The notes: generated from the letters alone by a model not told the origin. A DNA stretch of 64,000 bases from Rostratula benghalensis (GCA_013399305.1 VXAI01000019.1:1889034-1953033); one strand, 5' to 3'; positions 24,401-39,000 are shown, numbered from the stretch's first letter. Program-made: numbers and translations.

Positions 24401-27400
24401 GTATTGCTGGTGTTTTATGGAAAACTTCAGCTTTTCCATATTACCCTTCTAAACTACACTATTAAGTAAGGGCAGCCATCCTTTAGTATGGCATAAGCTT
24501 TTAAGTTAAAATGGGATTTTTAAAATGTTGGGCAGTGCCATACTCAGTACTTGGCCACTGTTTGGTTCTTTGGGTGTTCCCAAATGAATTTGTGACAACG
24601 ATGTTTAATAACAATTAAATAATATTTGCCTTCTGAAGTCCCTTAAAACCTTTGAACAAATGCCACCTGTGCCTGCCTCGGGGTGAGTAGTTCTATAAAA
24701 TTTCAGCTAAATCAGTTAAAACCATGCAACCATCATAACACAACGTGCTTGCTATCTCTATTCACTAACCCCACTCCTCCTCTACACACACAACACAACC
24801 TTAAATATATACATCTCACATACTATGTTTTCTTCAGATATTCTATCTCTGGACTTTGACACAACCACTACAAACTTGTATGGAAACACACACCCACCCA
24901 CCCCCATTATATCATGCAGATCTCTCTGGTCATCTCAGTGAAAATTCACTTGCACTTGCCAATTTAGAAGACCAGAGAAATCATTTTGGTCATCCACAGA
25001 ACACATGTGTTAGCATTCAGCTGCCACAGACAGTACCAGAAAGCTACACAAGAGAGCTAAATAAGCCAGTTTTATATAAAACAAAGTAGCATTGAGTGAG
25101 CTAAGTGTCCCATTCCTTGCTGACTATGAAACAAAGACAAGGGAAAAACAAAACTGAGGTGGTGAAACAAAGATATCTACCCTGTACTGAGCAAGCTAGG
25201 GGTCCCCATAAGACTGAACCTGCAATGACAGTAAGTGGTGTAGATTTTGATGTGTCTTTTTCTGCATTTCAAATTTGTCATTTCATGTCAGAATATTGCA
25301 ATTCAATTACTCTTTTTAAAATTAACTGCAAGGTTAGTAGAACAGGGCTGTAGTATGTCATATTAGATTGCCTGTGCAAACGGACACAAGTGACACACGT
25401 AGGAAACATGAAACTTCATTTGATGCATCCTGCAAATTATACAATTTTCCCATTGATTTTAAGTTGGTGCCTGAATTTTTTATTTATCAAATAAATTATT
25501 TTCTAATAAGAACAGATTGTACTTTTAGGTAAACAAATTTCATTCATTGATTTATATTAATTTCCAGTGTAGCACATCATAGGAAAACAGATATAAATCC
25601 CTGAACTTACTAGGTCTGTTGTATCCTAGCCCTGATGGAAGAGATTTCCTCAAGATGTGTAGACAACTCCTGACTTTTAAGGAGAGGACACCCTTCAACA
25701 AGGCAAGATCGAGTCACAAGAATGTGACTGCAGCTATCTGCAAACCTAAATGCCATTTTCTGTCCTTTCATTTTCACTGAAGCTTTGAAGTAAATACGAA
25801 AGGAGCCAGAACTGAGCAAATTACCTGAGGACTGAAACATTTTTGACATAAGTCTCAAATGCAGTTCAAGTCTTTTATACTCCTTCTTCGTTGTTCTAGT
25901 TTTGTTTCATCTCAGAATGTGAAGTGATGGTAGTGATGATGGAAAGATTGGACAGCTGGCCTCAGTTCCCCATGTTGGATACAGACAGAAACGCTGTGAG
26001 ATGCCCTCTGTCAGGAGCCTCAGAGCCTGTGCAGCAGAAACATTTAACTATTTCTTGCTAAAGGAATTGTGCAACAGGAAGGATCCATTTCACATCCACA
26101 ACTTCAGTAGGTCCTGTACACTAAAAGATTTCCTTTCTAGGTGGAATGGCTGTAATTTCAAACCCATTTGCAGCTAGTATGCTGAATTTGCTGTGGCAGC
26201 ATGAAAAATTCTCAAATCTCCTTACTGCTATAAGGCCCAGTAAGAAATTGCTGAGCAATCCCTACCTTGATCCATTCACCAAACATGGAAAGAAAGCATA
26301 TGAGGTTTTAAATATAACCAAGTCTAGGACAATGAAATCTGACTTAGGAGCCAAAACAAATACTCATTCCAAGTATTATCCTCTTAGAGACACTTTTTAA
26401 CTAAATCTGTCCCTCTCTACCCAAATTGTAATTATCCCCATTGAACTACTTTATCAGTCTGTGTTTTATTTTAATTGCCATCCACCACATATCCCATGGA
26501 GTAAGAGTGAGGACTTCATCACAATGTGAAGGGCTGGAACCAAGACTTGACTCTCATGCTTTCTGTCTCAGTACCTTCAAAATATTCATATTTGTGATAG
26601 ATAGGTATCACAATTGTGATAGAGAAAGATGCAAGAAGCTGATTTATATTTTCCACTGCCAACAGATTAGTTCTCAGGCAGGTAACTGTAGCCAATTCTG
26701 GCTTCCTGTGCCCTTTGCAGCTTGAAGCAAGTAAGAGAGTCTGTCCATGCTCTTACTGGCATAAGCAAAATAGGAGAAATCCACAAGTATATAGGCTTCT
26801 AAAAAAAAAAAAAAACAGAAAATCCAGTCATGACCAGCAGGGACAGGACAAGTCACAGTTCTGCCCACAGCTCTGCTCAGGAAAAGGCTGAAGCCCTGGC
26901 CCATCAACCCATGGGTTCACTTTGGGGCTGGGCAGTGCAATTAATACCAATCCCCCTCAAAATATCAATGATGCCATTAGAGCACTGTCTGCACAAATAA
27001 TTAATGCTTCATGGAAGGCAAAAAACCCCCCACAGGAGTGAAACTTAATGATACTGACACAAGGAGGGGTGGGAAGGACTGCAGGACTGTCAAACCGCCA
27101 CACAGGAGAGACCCTACACTTACTGTCCAGTGCAGTCTTCTCCTCTTCTCCTTCAAATAATAGTGTATAATAAGAACTCTTAAAAAATAATAATACATTG
27201 ACTATGATTTATTATGATTCAGAAATGTTAATAAGTCATTGTGAAATCTTTTTCATCTCCCTCTTTTTTTTAATGTGGCTTCTGAAGTCCAAAGGGCAGG
27301 TGCATTGTATTCAGCCTCAGAGTGTGCTAGCAAACAAGATCCAGAGCACGTGAAGAGATACAGTAAGTCAGCACTGATAGACAGAAACTTAAAAGAAAAC

Positions 27401-28260
27401 AGGATAAAAATCATTACTCTCACAGAGGCCTCTTGCACAGTCGGCATCTAAAAGCCAGGCTCATACACTTTGATAGAGTGAAGAATGCAGCCTGAATTCT
27501 TTCATTTCTCTGTGATGCCAACACCTGACATGGCAGGCTCTCTGAGATTGTCATCGGCTGTTTTCTTCTAGCAGAGTATTAATATTTCTTCAAAAAAAGG
27601 TGTGAGTTTTTCTTTCTTGGAAAAATATATGCACACAATTGAATACTTACACTCTATTGACAAAATATCTGTATCATGAGAATGTAGAATGTGTTGTTAT
27701 TTAATTTGAACTACTATTGCATCCATGAGTTCCTAGAAACCATTATAAAAACAACAATACAAACAATTTTTAAAAATTAACAACAACAACAAAAAAAAAA
27801 ACCCAACAGCCAAACAAAAAAACATATACCCTGCTCTAAGAAAGGTACTGTCTCTGTAAGAGTATGGAAAATGGTTGGCAGCAGATGGTAAAATGCCAGA
27901 TTAGAGGACTTCATTGCCCAAGAAAGTGGAAGGTCTTTATCCCTTGGAAGAATCAGACCGGGGGAGATATCAATACAGGAGAGGTTACACACTGCCCATA
28001 CTAGGTCCCCTGTGGTATCTGACTTGTATCATGGGATCTCACTTGAATTTAGCTTTACTAACATAAATCATAATTTTATTTACATGACAGTCTCTTTTTA
28101 GTCTGTCATTTCTAATTGGTGCTTCCATTACAAAACATCAAAGCAGACTGCATTATTGTTCATTTTTGTAAAATTTGCATTTGTAAGTACATAAAGTGTC
28201 AGAGAGCTTTACTGAATTAAGCTTAGTTTACCTGCAATATCTGAAGCATACAGAGGTAAA
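21481..28260. other. AT-rich sequence, no recognised gene
   Basis: Contains T runs near 22827-22838 and 23020-23032, a CA/CCCA stretch near 24886-24905, an A14 run near 26802-26815 and an AAC-rich stretch at 27781-27822. Frames of up to about 94 codons exist (for example 26441-26725) but lack supporting splice or codon signals. A TATA-like GTATAAAAG on the minus strand near 25872-25880 is discussed under rejected items. Confidence 0.5.
27781..27822. repeat. AAC/A-rich low-complexity tract
   Basis: CAACAACAACAAAAAAAAAA, then ACCCAACAGCCAAACAAAAA. The start is an AAC trinucleotide repeat that breaks down into poly-A. Together with A-rich material just upstream it may be the tail of an unrecognised old insertion. 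Confidence 0.7.
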
Positions 28261-28560
28261 AATCATAGGTTAGCTTGGTTTGGAAGAGCCCTTTGAAGTT
28301 CATCCAGTCTAAACCCCCAGCCACGAGCAGGGACACCTTCAACTGGATCAGGTTGCTCAGAGCCCTGTCCAACCTGACATTGAGAGCTTCCAGGGATGGG
28401 ATATCTACCACATCTCTGGGCAACATCATGTCAGTGAACATTTCACCACCATCACTGTAAAAAATGTCTTCCTTATATCTAGTCTAAACCTACCCTCTGT
28501 TAGTTTAAAACTATTACTCCCTGTCCTGTTGCAGCAGGCCCTGCTCCAATGTTTGTCCCT
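28261..28560 (-). mobile_element. CR1 LINE, 3' part of a 5'-inverted copy
   Basis: Reading the + strand: AATCATAGGTTAGCTTGG and TTTGGAAGAGCCCTTTGAAG. Then CATCCAGTCTAAACCCCC, GAGCAGGGACACCTTCAAC and CAGGTTGCTCAGAGCCCTGT. Then CTTCCAGGGATGGGATATCT, CTCTGGGCAACATC and TTAGTTTAAAACTATTACTC. This is the avian CR1 3' untranslated region in antisense, so the element lies on the minus strand with its 3' end at the left. It runs without large gaps for about 300 bases to the AGGACAGGG region. It then meets the oppositely oriented CR1 segment at 28561. No coding sequence remains. Confidence 0.92.
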
Positions 28561-28660
28561 GGCTTAGGGCTGTTCAGCCTGGAGAAGAGAAGGCTCCAGG
28601 GAGACCTTATTACAGCCTTTCAGTACTTACAGGGGGGCTCCAGGAGAGATGGGGACATCT
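28561..28660 (+). mobile_element. CR1 LINE, inverted 5' part of the same copy
   Basis: CTGTTCAGCCTGGAGAAGAG, AAGGCTCCAGGGAGACCTTA, CAGCCTTTCAGTACTTACAG and AGGAGAGATGGGGAC are sense-strand CR1 sequence. In a full CR1 they lie just 5' of the part found in opposite orientation at 28261-28560. The two parts therefore read as adjacent pieces of one element, with the 5' piece flipped. Both sides of the break carry AGGGAC/GGGGAC, a likely microhomology. This is the arrangement expected of twin priming during reverse transcription. Confidence 0.88.
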
Positions 28661-29924
28661 AATTGAAGATTAGGAAGAAGAAGAGAACAGAAACCAACAA
28701 CAACAACTGATCCCCCAATGGCTTTGCTACATTTCCTCTGTGTCACTGCCTAGACCCAGAAGAAAGTCACATAAAGGCCATAATCCAGACCCAAAGGAAG
28801 GAGGAGTCGTCAAAATATTGTATATGCACGTTATGGTATCTTAGGGCACACACTTAAAATTTTCACAAAAAGCCTAAAATAGCAGCTAAACATTGTCACA
28901 GGAGTTCATTTCCATCTGGTGCATGAAATAAAGCAGTTTACTTACGCTATGAATTCTAGTTGAGTTTTGATTCATTGAATTGGCAGCACAGTAAATTCAC
29001 TAATGCCTGGCAAGCCACTTGTCATTTAATGTACTTAGAGAGCGGGATACTGAAAAATATAGGCTTACCATCCAGTTTATGTGAAAACAGAGCAAGGCCA
29101 GCTACAAAACATTTCTCCATATTGAGTAGTCCTGAGTTTTTATGTATAAAGGTAATAAGTTCTAAGTTCAGATGCATCTTTGAAGAAATCATATGTGAAA
29201 TACTAAAGAATTAATGGAGGACCTTTACCTCATCACATGAATTGTGGATCTATTCCAGACAATTGTTACTGCTCTCAGCCCACAGACATTTTATGTGGAA
29301 TAAAAGACTTAAATTAGAGATGATCTATTCTTAAAGGTTGGTATCAATAGAAAGCACTCTAATATGAAATTCGGATAATTTTCAATCCTTTTTTTTAGTG
29401 GCACATGCACACTGAAAATAGCCATTAACAGTCACCTTGGACAAATTCACATTTCTCCCAGTTTTTACATCCAGTTCTTTTTCAACTCACATTTAAGTAG
29501 AGATTAAGTCACTGATAAATCTGTCTTTTCTTTCACTTCCAGTTCAAACTTATCTGGTAATAAACTCAAACCGCTTATCTTCTTTTTCCTTGCTTCATTG
29601 TTGTTCACAACTCTACTCCCCATTCCTTATGCCCTCAAGCATTAAGTCATTTTAGGTATCTGCTTTTGCTGGCTTGATTTCACTTCATAACTTTATTTTC
29701 TGCCATATGAGATATTCCTATCATTCAGTGTCACTTACTGTGATAAATACCTTCTTACTAGACATTTTAAGTAAAACGGACTGAGAAATATGCTATGTTC
29801 CTCACCTACTGTAAATTTTTAATTATCAAAATGTTTACTGATGGCTTGAAGTAGTGGACCACAGAAAATACAGGTCAGTATTTATTCACTCATGAAAAAC
29901 TCTTTACATTTCTTAAAATTGTAT
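28661..29924. other. AT-rich sequence between CR1 copies
   Basis: No recognised gene or repeat. The 84-codon frame at 28960-29214 has no exon signals. Confidence 0.5.
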
Positions 29925-30044
29925 AATCACAGAATGGTTTGGGTTGGGAAGGACCTTAAAGATCATTGAGTTCCAATCTCCCTGCCATGGGCTGGGACAC
30001 CACCCATTAAACCAGGTTGCTCAAGGCCCCATCCAGCCTGGTCT
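29925..30044 (-). mobile_element. CR1 LINE 3' fragment
   Basis: AATCACAGAATGGTTTGGGT, then TGGGAAGGACCTTAAAGATC, GAGTTCCAATCTCCCTGCCA and TGGGCTGGGACACC. Then CAGGTTGCTCAAGGCCCCAT and CCAGCCTGGTCT. This is the classic avian CR1 3' end, antisense to the + strand. It is about 120 bases, 5'-truncated and close to the remembered consensus, so relatively young compared with the other fragments. Confidence 0.93.
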
Positions 30045-33000
30045 AAGGAACACCAAACCTTTCTTATGGCAGTTGTACTATAATAAATTATTGCACATCT
30101 GGCCAATACTTTCCATGCTTTCCATATATTGTCAAGTGTTCAGCAGGTGCTGAAGATGGCCAAAATGGCTAATCACAACTGCTAGCTATGTGAGCGGTAA
30201 CACCCTTTGGTCCTGATTTACTCAATCCGTGCAAACAAAATAAAGTCTTTCCTAAAGACAGTTACTGTATAATCTGTTTATCAGTCATTTGTCTATTGAT
30301 ATTTTTTTTCCCTAAGTACAAATTTTGATTTGCCATTATTGTATATGGTAGATTAATCATAAAATAATTTGTGCAAGTACAGGAAATGCTCTTGCAGAAG
30401 TCGAATTCACAGAATTGAAGCTTTCCATGAATGTCTATATGTAGACAGAGAGAGAAATTAAAACACAGAAAATCTACAGGACAGAGAGTGTATTCAGTTT
30501 TGATAAATTCCAAAAGAATATCAAAATCTAAAGGTTCAAAAAAAGGCAGGGAAAATATGAATGCAAAAAGATAAATACCTTTATTATATAATAGTTTTTT
30601 AGAATGTAAGAATATTCTAAAAATAAAGATGACTTTAGAAGAGCTAAACCTGGACATAAATGAGTAGAAAAAAAGTCAAGAAATTAGTCTAATAGGATCA
30701 AACTAGTCAGATTAGGAAAGCTGGAAACTAAGACCCACAGAGCAAATATTTTCCAGTTCTGCACTTACGAGATCTGCCTTGACTAGCAAAAAAACCCCTA
30801 ATAATAATAATAAACACAGGCATGGTGAAGACAGATGTACCTGCAAAGAGTATGAAAAGAAATTTGGAAAGGTGTGAATTGCTCTATTCATCTAATATAA
30901 CTCTGAAACCTATCTGCAGTAATCTAAAGATACCATCCTGAAACTGATACCTTATATAAAGCTCAGTATCATTAACCCTCCTTGCAAGAGAGGCAGCTTG
31001 AATACAAAAACCATCAACTGAGAACTAGTTTAATGGAATTATGGGTTTGTTCAGTTTATTATAAAATCCTAAATGCTAGTCAGAATTGCACATGTTTCTT
31101 TACCCTAAGCTTTCAAAGCCTTACAACTATTACAACTAATTTTGACAAATAAAACTTTTTTAATACTTCACAATTTAGAATAAGGAACACAAGGTAAATA
31201 AACAGAAATCAAACTAAGTAATGAGTGCTACTCCAAAGATGTTGTTCTTGTTTCATTTTAAAATCTTCCTTTTACCCTTTCTTTCTGAAATTGATGTTAA
31301 AGTATGTAGTTACACCTAAATACATGGGCCTAAGCATAAAACTAAATCCATTTATGAAGAATATGTGTGCCTTTTTTTTACCACTCATCAAGGTTAACTC
31401 TGCAACATTAACATAAATACTAATTTCTGCTCTTTATTTTACAATGTTTACGTCTGAAAATAATGCTGTAGAAACAAGAATGAGACTAGTAATACTATTG
31501 GGCTTCATCATAAACAATGAACAGTATTGCAAAATACAGGTTTACCCTAAAGTTCTAAATCTTGGAGAGAATTACTTCATCTCTAAGAGTAGTGCAACAA
31601 CTTGGCATTTTGTTCACTTAAAAACCACACTTCACATAGAAGAGAATTAGCAGCAGCTAAGAAGGGGCTAAACACATCTAATACAAACATTAAATATGAA
31701 GCATTAAGGTTTGTTACTTCAAGGAATCTACAAAAGCAAGGTCCCAAGGAGGAAACTTTGCCCCTAACTGGCCCAACAACCTTACCTGGCTTGACAGGAA
31801 ATCACTACGTGGCAACAAGCCAACTTCTAAAGCTTTCATCAGCTGTTTTAATCACCAAAGATTATTATTCCAACTTTAAGAAGCTTATGTGATTTATCTT
31901 CATGGGTTTGACAAAAGAAAGTCAGCAGTCATTCCGAGAGAGGCACTGCTATTGTAACTCTGTGATATTTTAGACTGTCAGGAAGTAGTACAATGTCCAT
32001 GATATACTCTGTGTAATCCTTACATTCCTGATTGTATAAGCTGCAACAGAAAAGCTCTATGTGATGATGACCACGTACTTAAGTGTGAAATTGGACATAA
32101 TGCAGGACCAGTGTTCCTCTTTTCTTCCCTCCATAGTGTGATGACATGTTTTGGGAATGCAGAAGAATCTATGACTGAAAGAGAAAGATTCCTTCTTCCA
32201 TTTTAGAGAGGTTACAAGGAAGTCATGGTTTCTCAGTACAGCATTTAATCCTGTTATGAAAGGGCTAATGTAAAGAAGTAATTTTTAAGAAGCTTGTAAG
32301 ATAGAAATAATTGATGGACTTATGCTACAAAATACATTACATGAAATAAATTTATCATGACAGAGACCACCCGTCAACCACAGAACAGATACTGTGCAGA
32401 TGTGAAAATCCAGGATGATTACAATTCTCTAAGCAACCGGCTCCAACCCTGCCCTGACAGAAACTCCTGCTTCCATCCCCCAGGGTTCCCAGAGGGATGA
32501 CAGAGCCTTCTCCTGACATAGCAAGGTTCCTGCCTTAATACAGTGGTATATCACGGTACCAATCAAGGTGATGAAAAGCCACTGACTCACAGGATGCAGC
32601 AGTAGCCTTCACTTCTCAAGGCAAGCAGTGACCCCTCTAGTCTATTAGCTAATAAATTGCCCAGGATACCTGATTTTCCATAGTATGTTTAATACATTTT
32701 ACAACATCAAAAACAAGTGAAAAGGAAGTACCTCACCGAAAGCCTAATCTGCTCAACAGATTTGTAGTCCTACAATGCTACATTTTAATAGCACTGAACT
32801 CTATGGATAAAATATATATATANAAGAATTTCCCCTGAGAGATCTCTTTGGGATTCTCTTTCTGGGACACTAGACCTAGCCCATGAACTTCCAGCAATTT
32901 GGAGGATGAACTTACCCAAATTCACATGCAAACCATACCACAGACTGCAGTTTAGTATCTAGCTTGGGAGCGTAGTTTGATGAAGGTTCCCAATAAATAC

Positions 33001-36000
33001 TCTGATCTTGAGAAATACCTTTTCAAAGATTCAGTTTTGGAAAGATTTTTGGGATCCTTGGTAACATAGACTGTACCAATGCTAACTATTAAAAAACTCT
33101 CAGAATTAGTTTTATTCTAAAATGGGATAGTATTTAATACTCTGATTTCTAGCTTGACTTAAATTTTGGAAGTATTTGATCCACATTCAGACTGACACAA
33201 GACCTTTAAGAAAACAGAAAGTGGATAGAATAAGAACTTTTATTCAAGACGACAAATACTTTGACCTTCCATATTTACTATCCTTATGTCAAAAGCTTAC
33301 TAACTTTCAGTTATATGTTGTTAGAGAAAAAGAATGGACTTTGTCTTTCTTCATTAAAAGTTCCACCACCTACACCAATTACCACACAGACAAATATCAA
33401 GAAGATGCCTTGTTATGTTATTCTCTTACTATTAATAGAAGGTCTAAGGGCAGATATTTTTGACACCCTCATGGAAGATATGCTGAAGTAATGAATACAG
33501 ATCACAAGAGTAGTACTAATGAGTTTCTTGTCTTCTGCCTGCACATGAAACATCGCTGCTAAGCAGTGATGTAAGATTTAAAGCTGTATTAATAAATAGC
33601 AAAATTGTGAAATTGCTGAAACTAGCTAGAAAGGCTATATATAAAGTCTTATATAAATAAGAAGGAACCTGAAGAAAGTAAACTATTGCAGTTCTCTTGT
33701 AGGCATTATGGTGTCCTTTTTTTGTAGAGAATTTACCAGTGTAACACATACCAAACAAAAAAAATATCAGTTACATATCACTTCTATGAAACAATTGAAT
33801 TTATGGAAGGGCATTCTTCCCTTTCACTGGGCCACAATTGTATTTCTTGTCTGGGTCTACAGGGAGAAGACACTGATAATTTTATGCTCAAGACAAGATT
33901 TACAGCTTCTAATGAGACAGTTTGTGAACTATCAATGAAAGGTTAATGACTGAAGAACAACTGTACCACAGAGAAAGTTGCTATGGAAATACATCTAGAA
34001 GAAGGTGGTCTTGTGGTCTTTCCATCAGCTTTCAGTCCTTCCCACATTTTTATAGAATGCATTTTGATAAATAAACAAAAAACATACATACAAATTTCAA
34101 GTACTTTATAAATGCATCTATAAACTCAGTGACCATGTAAAGCCATCTAGCCATTCCCACAACCTGCCTACAGGCCTACCAACAAAACATAGACTTCCGT
34201 GGTAACCCCCATAAAGGTCCAGGTCTGTGAGCTCTGGGAACACCCCATCATCCTTCACAGCCTAGAAAACAGACAACTCTTCATCATGCCCTGCCAGATC
34301 AATAATCAACTGAACACAGGGATAAGAGGACCGCACACAAAGCGGAGTCTGTCAGCACCCCGTCCCTTTTAAGCTGAAGTGTCTGCAGACAGAACTCCTC
34401 CATCACTCATAACTGAGGAAACAGCACATAGTAAAAATAAACAAACAAGTAAATCACATCAGACCATTGAGACTCGGGCTGTTTAAGATAGTAATAGCAG
34501 GAATAGCTTAACTGAGACTGCATAGCCCTCTGGCTAGCACATAGTTTGGACTGGACTTTTACTCTCTGTGTTGACTATTAGGTGCCTCCCTTTCTAACAG
34601 TCCCTTCTTATCAACTTCACACCTTTTCATCTTCTCTTGCCCTTCTCTGTTTCTTTCCATTCCACATTCATTTTTCCCATTTGTTTTACTTCATTAGACT
34701 CCAATTACTCCAAAAAAAGGCAAAAGCCTGTGATAATATAAATATAGTGTAGATGCTGCGATTCATGGGAGGCATGTGCAAGCACAGGTGACCTGTTCCT
34801 GACTGTCTGCAGTTGCAACTTTGGCCATTTCAAGCTGGTCATATTTCTGTACATACCATCATTCAGATGGATGGTCATATATTATATGATGAAATGCAAG
34901 GATTTTTCCCAGGGACAACAGATATTTTGTGTAAACACACACATAAAAAAAAAGAATTAAAAAAAAAAATTACAGTCCCCTACTTTGAGGGATTGACAAC
35001 ATGGGACTGTTATAACTTAGAAACTCTGAAGCACAGAGGGTTGTTGAAGAAAACTATAGGACAATCAGATAGTTTTGCAGTAAATATCATCATCATTGTT
35101 CCATCAGAAATCACAGCATAGTGGGAGTAGGCGGGAACAACATGGGTTTACATGTTTTGAATTTGAAGAACACTGCTGCAATTCACATAAATTGTACAGA
35201 TTTGCTTTTGTCAGCCTTCAGGTCCATTGAAATATTTTATTTCTTCTCTCCATCCATTCCCTACTCCAGTTTAATCCCCTTTCATGAGGTGTTGCAACAC
35301 TGCTCATACACAAGAAACCCAGCTCCATGATGACAGCTGCAAAACTGATTGATTTTCCATGTTCCACCCTCTTTATACAAATGGAATCACTCCCTTTGCA
35401 ACAACTGCAGTCTGAAGTGAAACTGTGCATAAAAATGCATCTACACCAACAAGCAGAAAAATAAGAAAGTGTGACTGTTCATTTCAACTTCTTTCCTCAA
35501 ATTGTTTGGGGAGGGGGAAGGCGAAGTAATGCAAAATTGTGACTCTTATTTCTAGATCTCTTGGGCTTAGCCAGTGAAGTTTTTCAATGAGGAGGCACAT
35601 CCTATTTGTAGTTAAATCAGTGTAAGCCTAGTGTAAAACCACTGCCTTAACAGAAATTGTTAAGAATTTACATAATCTGTCATAATCGGTTGTTACGCAT
35701 TTTCCTGAAAAACCTTCCTACAGGTTCAAACTTCAGCTTCAAATTACAATTGAAAACTCTTGGGGAAAAAAAGAAAAAGTTCTATTACTGAGTAGGAATA
35801 GCCCTCAGTATTCTTCACATAATTGTTAGAGTTACTGTAAAGTTTGCACGACTCATGGATGTAGAGAGAGCAGAGCAACAGTAAACTCACCCATATCTGT
35901 GGGGACTGGTAGGTGGAAGAGTCAGGCCCCTAACTTTGAGCTCTCCTCGTCCTGCAATTTAGTGCCCAGTTGTCACTCACCATCCCTTTATGTCACTTTC

Positions 36001-39000
36001 TTCCCCTACAACTGTCAGGAAGCCTGAAATACAGTTATAATCTAGTGATACACATCTGGGAAATAAATAAATGAATAGGTTCTACCTTCCATTTGACATG
36101 AGAATGTAGATGTAACCTTCAGTCAAGTGACTGCATTTATCCTAAGTCTTAGTTTTAAAACACATAAGGTCTAGAATTAAGGAATTAAAACTTGCTGACT
36201 TGCTGTTTGCAAGAATTTGCCTGAGATAATTTGAGGTGAAAAAGCACAAATGCACACGCACAGAGAATTATCATTCATATTTTAATATATTAAAACTTGG
36301 AAAGTTTTCTTGTAAACACCGACGTATGACACATTGTTTTCTCTGCTTTTGCATCTGATCTCTCACAACCATAACCATCTAGGGTTAACCATTAAACACG
36401 TAGGGTGTTTTTAAAGGAGGCTAATCTTACTCCAGTTTGAAGTAGATAGGGGTAGACATTAAAGTCTGCATGAATAGTCCATTTCCTATTAGGACTCCTG
36501 CAAGCTACCTGTCCTCTGAGGCTCTGATTTTGCAGCTGTCATCTTTCCCAGCATTTGGGCAATGAAGGAATCTTTTGTTCTGCTGAAAAGTGGTGCATTG
36601 TTCCCTGCTCAGGTGCCCAGAACAAAACGTATAAGGCAATACAATGATCTTCTCTCCAGTCTGGCTTAAGGGGTTTTGTTTATTCTTTATGAAGGATTTT
36701 TCACTGAATGAAACTTTCCTTGGGCCGGCTAAGAAAAATGACAACTTTGTATTTAAGATCTTGAGATACACAATAAAGATTTCAAAATATTATTACATGG
36801 AATTAAGCATCGAATCCAAATATCGTCTCTTTATAAACATAGTTACAACAGTAAATGGAATGGTTTTATTTTGCTTGAGCTATCCTCACACTTTGTTTAT
36901 TTAAACAACAATATCCAGGCTATTTCCAGACCTTTCCAAAACACCGTTCAGCTGCTTTTATTTATTCTGGTTGCTAATGAGACATCCCCACCTTGTGAGT
37001 TTCCCTTGGCTTGATCCCCCTGAATTGCTAGAGGGAAGATCTTCAGAATTATTTTTGCTGTTTCATATACTTTTTAAATCTATGCTATTACAGAAAGGGG
37101 CTGCCTCATCACCTTTAACTCACACTAAATTCATTAAAATAAAAAGATGTACAAGTGCCAAATGATTGTCTGTGGAAGAAATCTGTGAAATGTATTTTCT
37201 GACTGATTTTTTCATATATATTTTCAGACATACATTCAACTCTCTAGAAGGTTTCACAAGTTAGGCAGAACCCTCTAGAAAGAGGCAGAGATTTCTCTGC
37301 TCTGAGGAGCAAGTTTCTTCATCCTCAAGGGAGAGAAAATGTCAAAGTACACATCTAGCAGGTGAATAAATGAGAGTTAGATCAAGGAGGCAAGAACCTG
37401 TAGCATGCAAAAACTGACAGTGAGTCCGCATTAGAATTTTTGCTTGGATTAGGAAAGCCATTTCTGTAAAAATATTATAATATTTCTCCATTAGTATGGC
37501 TTCTATTTGCTCCACAAAGTTTTTTCAAACCACACAAAATGAGTCCCTTTAGACAGAACTAAAGCAGGAGATGTGCATCTTGTTAATGCCAGCATAAACC
37601 TGGGTCAGGGTGATCCAACCATTAATTAACATGCAGACCAGGGGACCAGACTAGAGCTGGTCTGAAATCAGGCCTCCAAAACACACCCAGCATGGCTTCT
37701 CAATGCTCAGAATTCATTGGTTTTCTTCCCAAATCTGCTTATATTCTGCTTTGCTACTTGTCAATACAGACAACAAATAGGCCTTGCTAGATCAAGCGTA
37801 CTTGCTGGGCAGCAAAAGGTGTTCCACAGCTTTTGACAAAAGAGAAAAGGCCACCAAACTCACTGAAGCAAAAACTCATCACCTATCAAAAACACAGTTA
37901 TCAAGAGAAGAATTAAGAATAACCCACCTTTATCTCCATTCCAACTAGCTGCCTCATTCTGCTGAAAGGCTCAGCTATTCTTATTTTAATAAAAATTGGC
38001 TCCTCTAAAGAAAACTCAGAGTCTCTTAAAATCAGGAAATCACTATAAAAGAAAGATCTGTGCACACCCACCTCACAATCCTGCCTGACCATGGGCCTCA
38101 TTGCACAAGCATTGCTGTGGGGTTGCTGTGCCAACCTGAAACACAGCTCCAAAAATCCCAGGGACAGCCTCCGTGCTGCAGGAGCAACAGCTGAAGGGAC
38201 ACAAAGCCCATAAGTGAGAGGGACTCACAGTAGAAAGCACTGCAGATGTTCTGGGAGCCTTCAGGCCAATGCTATTTTGCTGGAAGCTATATGAGCTAAG
38301 AGCAGCTTATGGTATGGAAGCACCTGAAAGCTCTTTACCTCATTTACACCCTACTGAGCTCCACCCATGCAGGTGTGTTTTCTCTGAGTTAAAGGACATA
38401 CCATGCAAAAGCACTTGTGATATAAGTTCTGGTTAAATATAAGCTATCAATTTGGCTCCTAAGTAAGGTGAGCTAAATCACATCTAGTGAATGTATTCTG
38501 AACATAATATTAAACTCTTTCTTATCAGGAGAATACGGTGAGGTGTTCTTAAAGTATTCTTAGCTGCAAGCTAAGGTCCTGCTCATCACCGCTTTGCCAT
38601 TTTGTACCAGAAGGTGGTAGAATGCCTGGTGTGTAAAGCTATGAGTGCAGAGCAGCAGGGTACTCATCTTGACCTCAATCACATGCAAAACAGAAGGGCA
38701 GGTACAGGCCATCAGGTAATTAAGCCCAGAGCTTACCACTAGAAGCATTTAGTTATTTGATGTATGTTCATCCTGACAAGTTAGAAAGGCTAGCAAGCGT
38801 GGCTACTGTGAATGCACCTTTGAGTGGTGCTTTCTGAATATATCATAATGGACTTTATTTACTAGTAAATAAAGATACAACTTATAAAACTTCCACAGTT
38901 CTGCAGACTGATAAATGGTCCATGTATCTGCTATATTGATAAAAATGCTTAGAAAGGCAGTAGTTACTCAACCCCTGCTAAGGAGTCCTCTGTGGTACCT

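Noticed and set aside
25610..25880. TATA-like GTATAAAAG on the minus strand just upstream of an 82-codon minus-strand frame
   Set aside because: The expected start site about 30 bases downstream would fall past the first ATG at 25858. The frame has no recognised content and stops at a donor-like CTA|GTAAGT without a clear acceptor, so it looks accidental.
30262..30657. 131-codon minus-strand frame, one of the longest in the window
   Set aside because: Its Phe/Ile/Leu/Lys/Asn content is that of translated AT-rich DNA. It has no family resemblance and no flanking splice or promoter signals.
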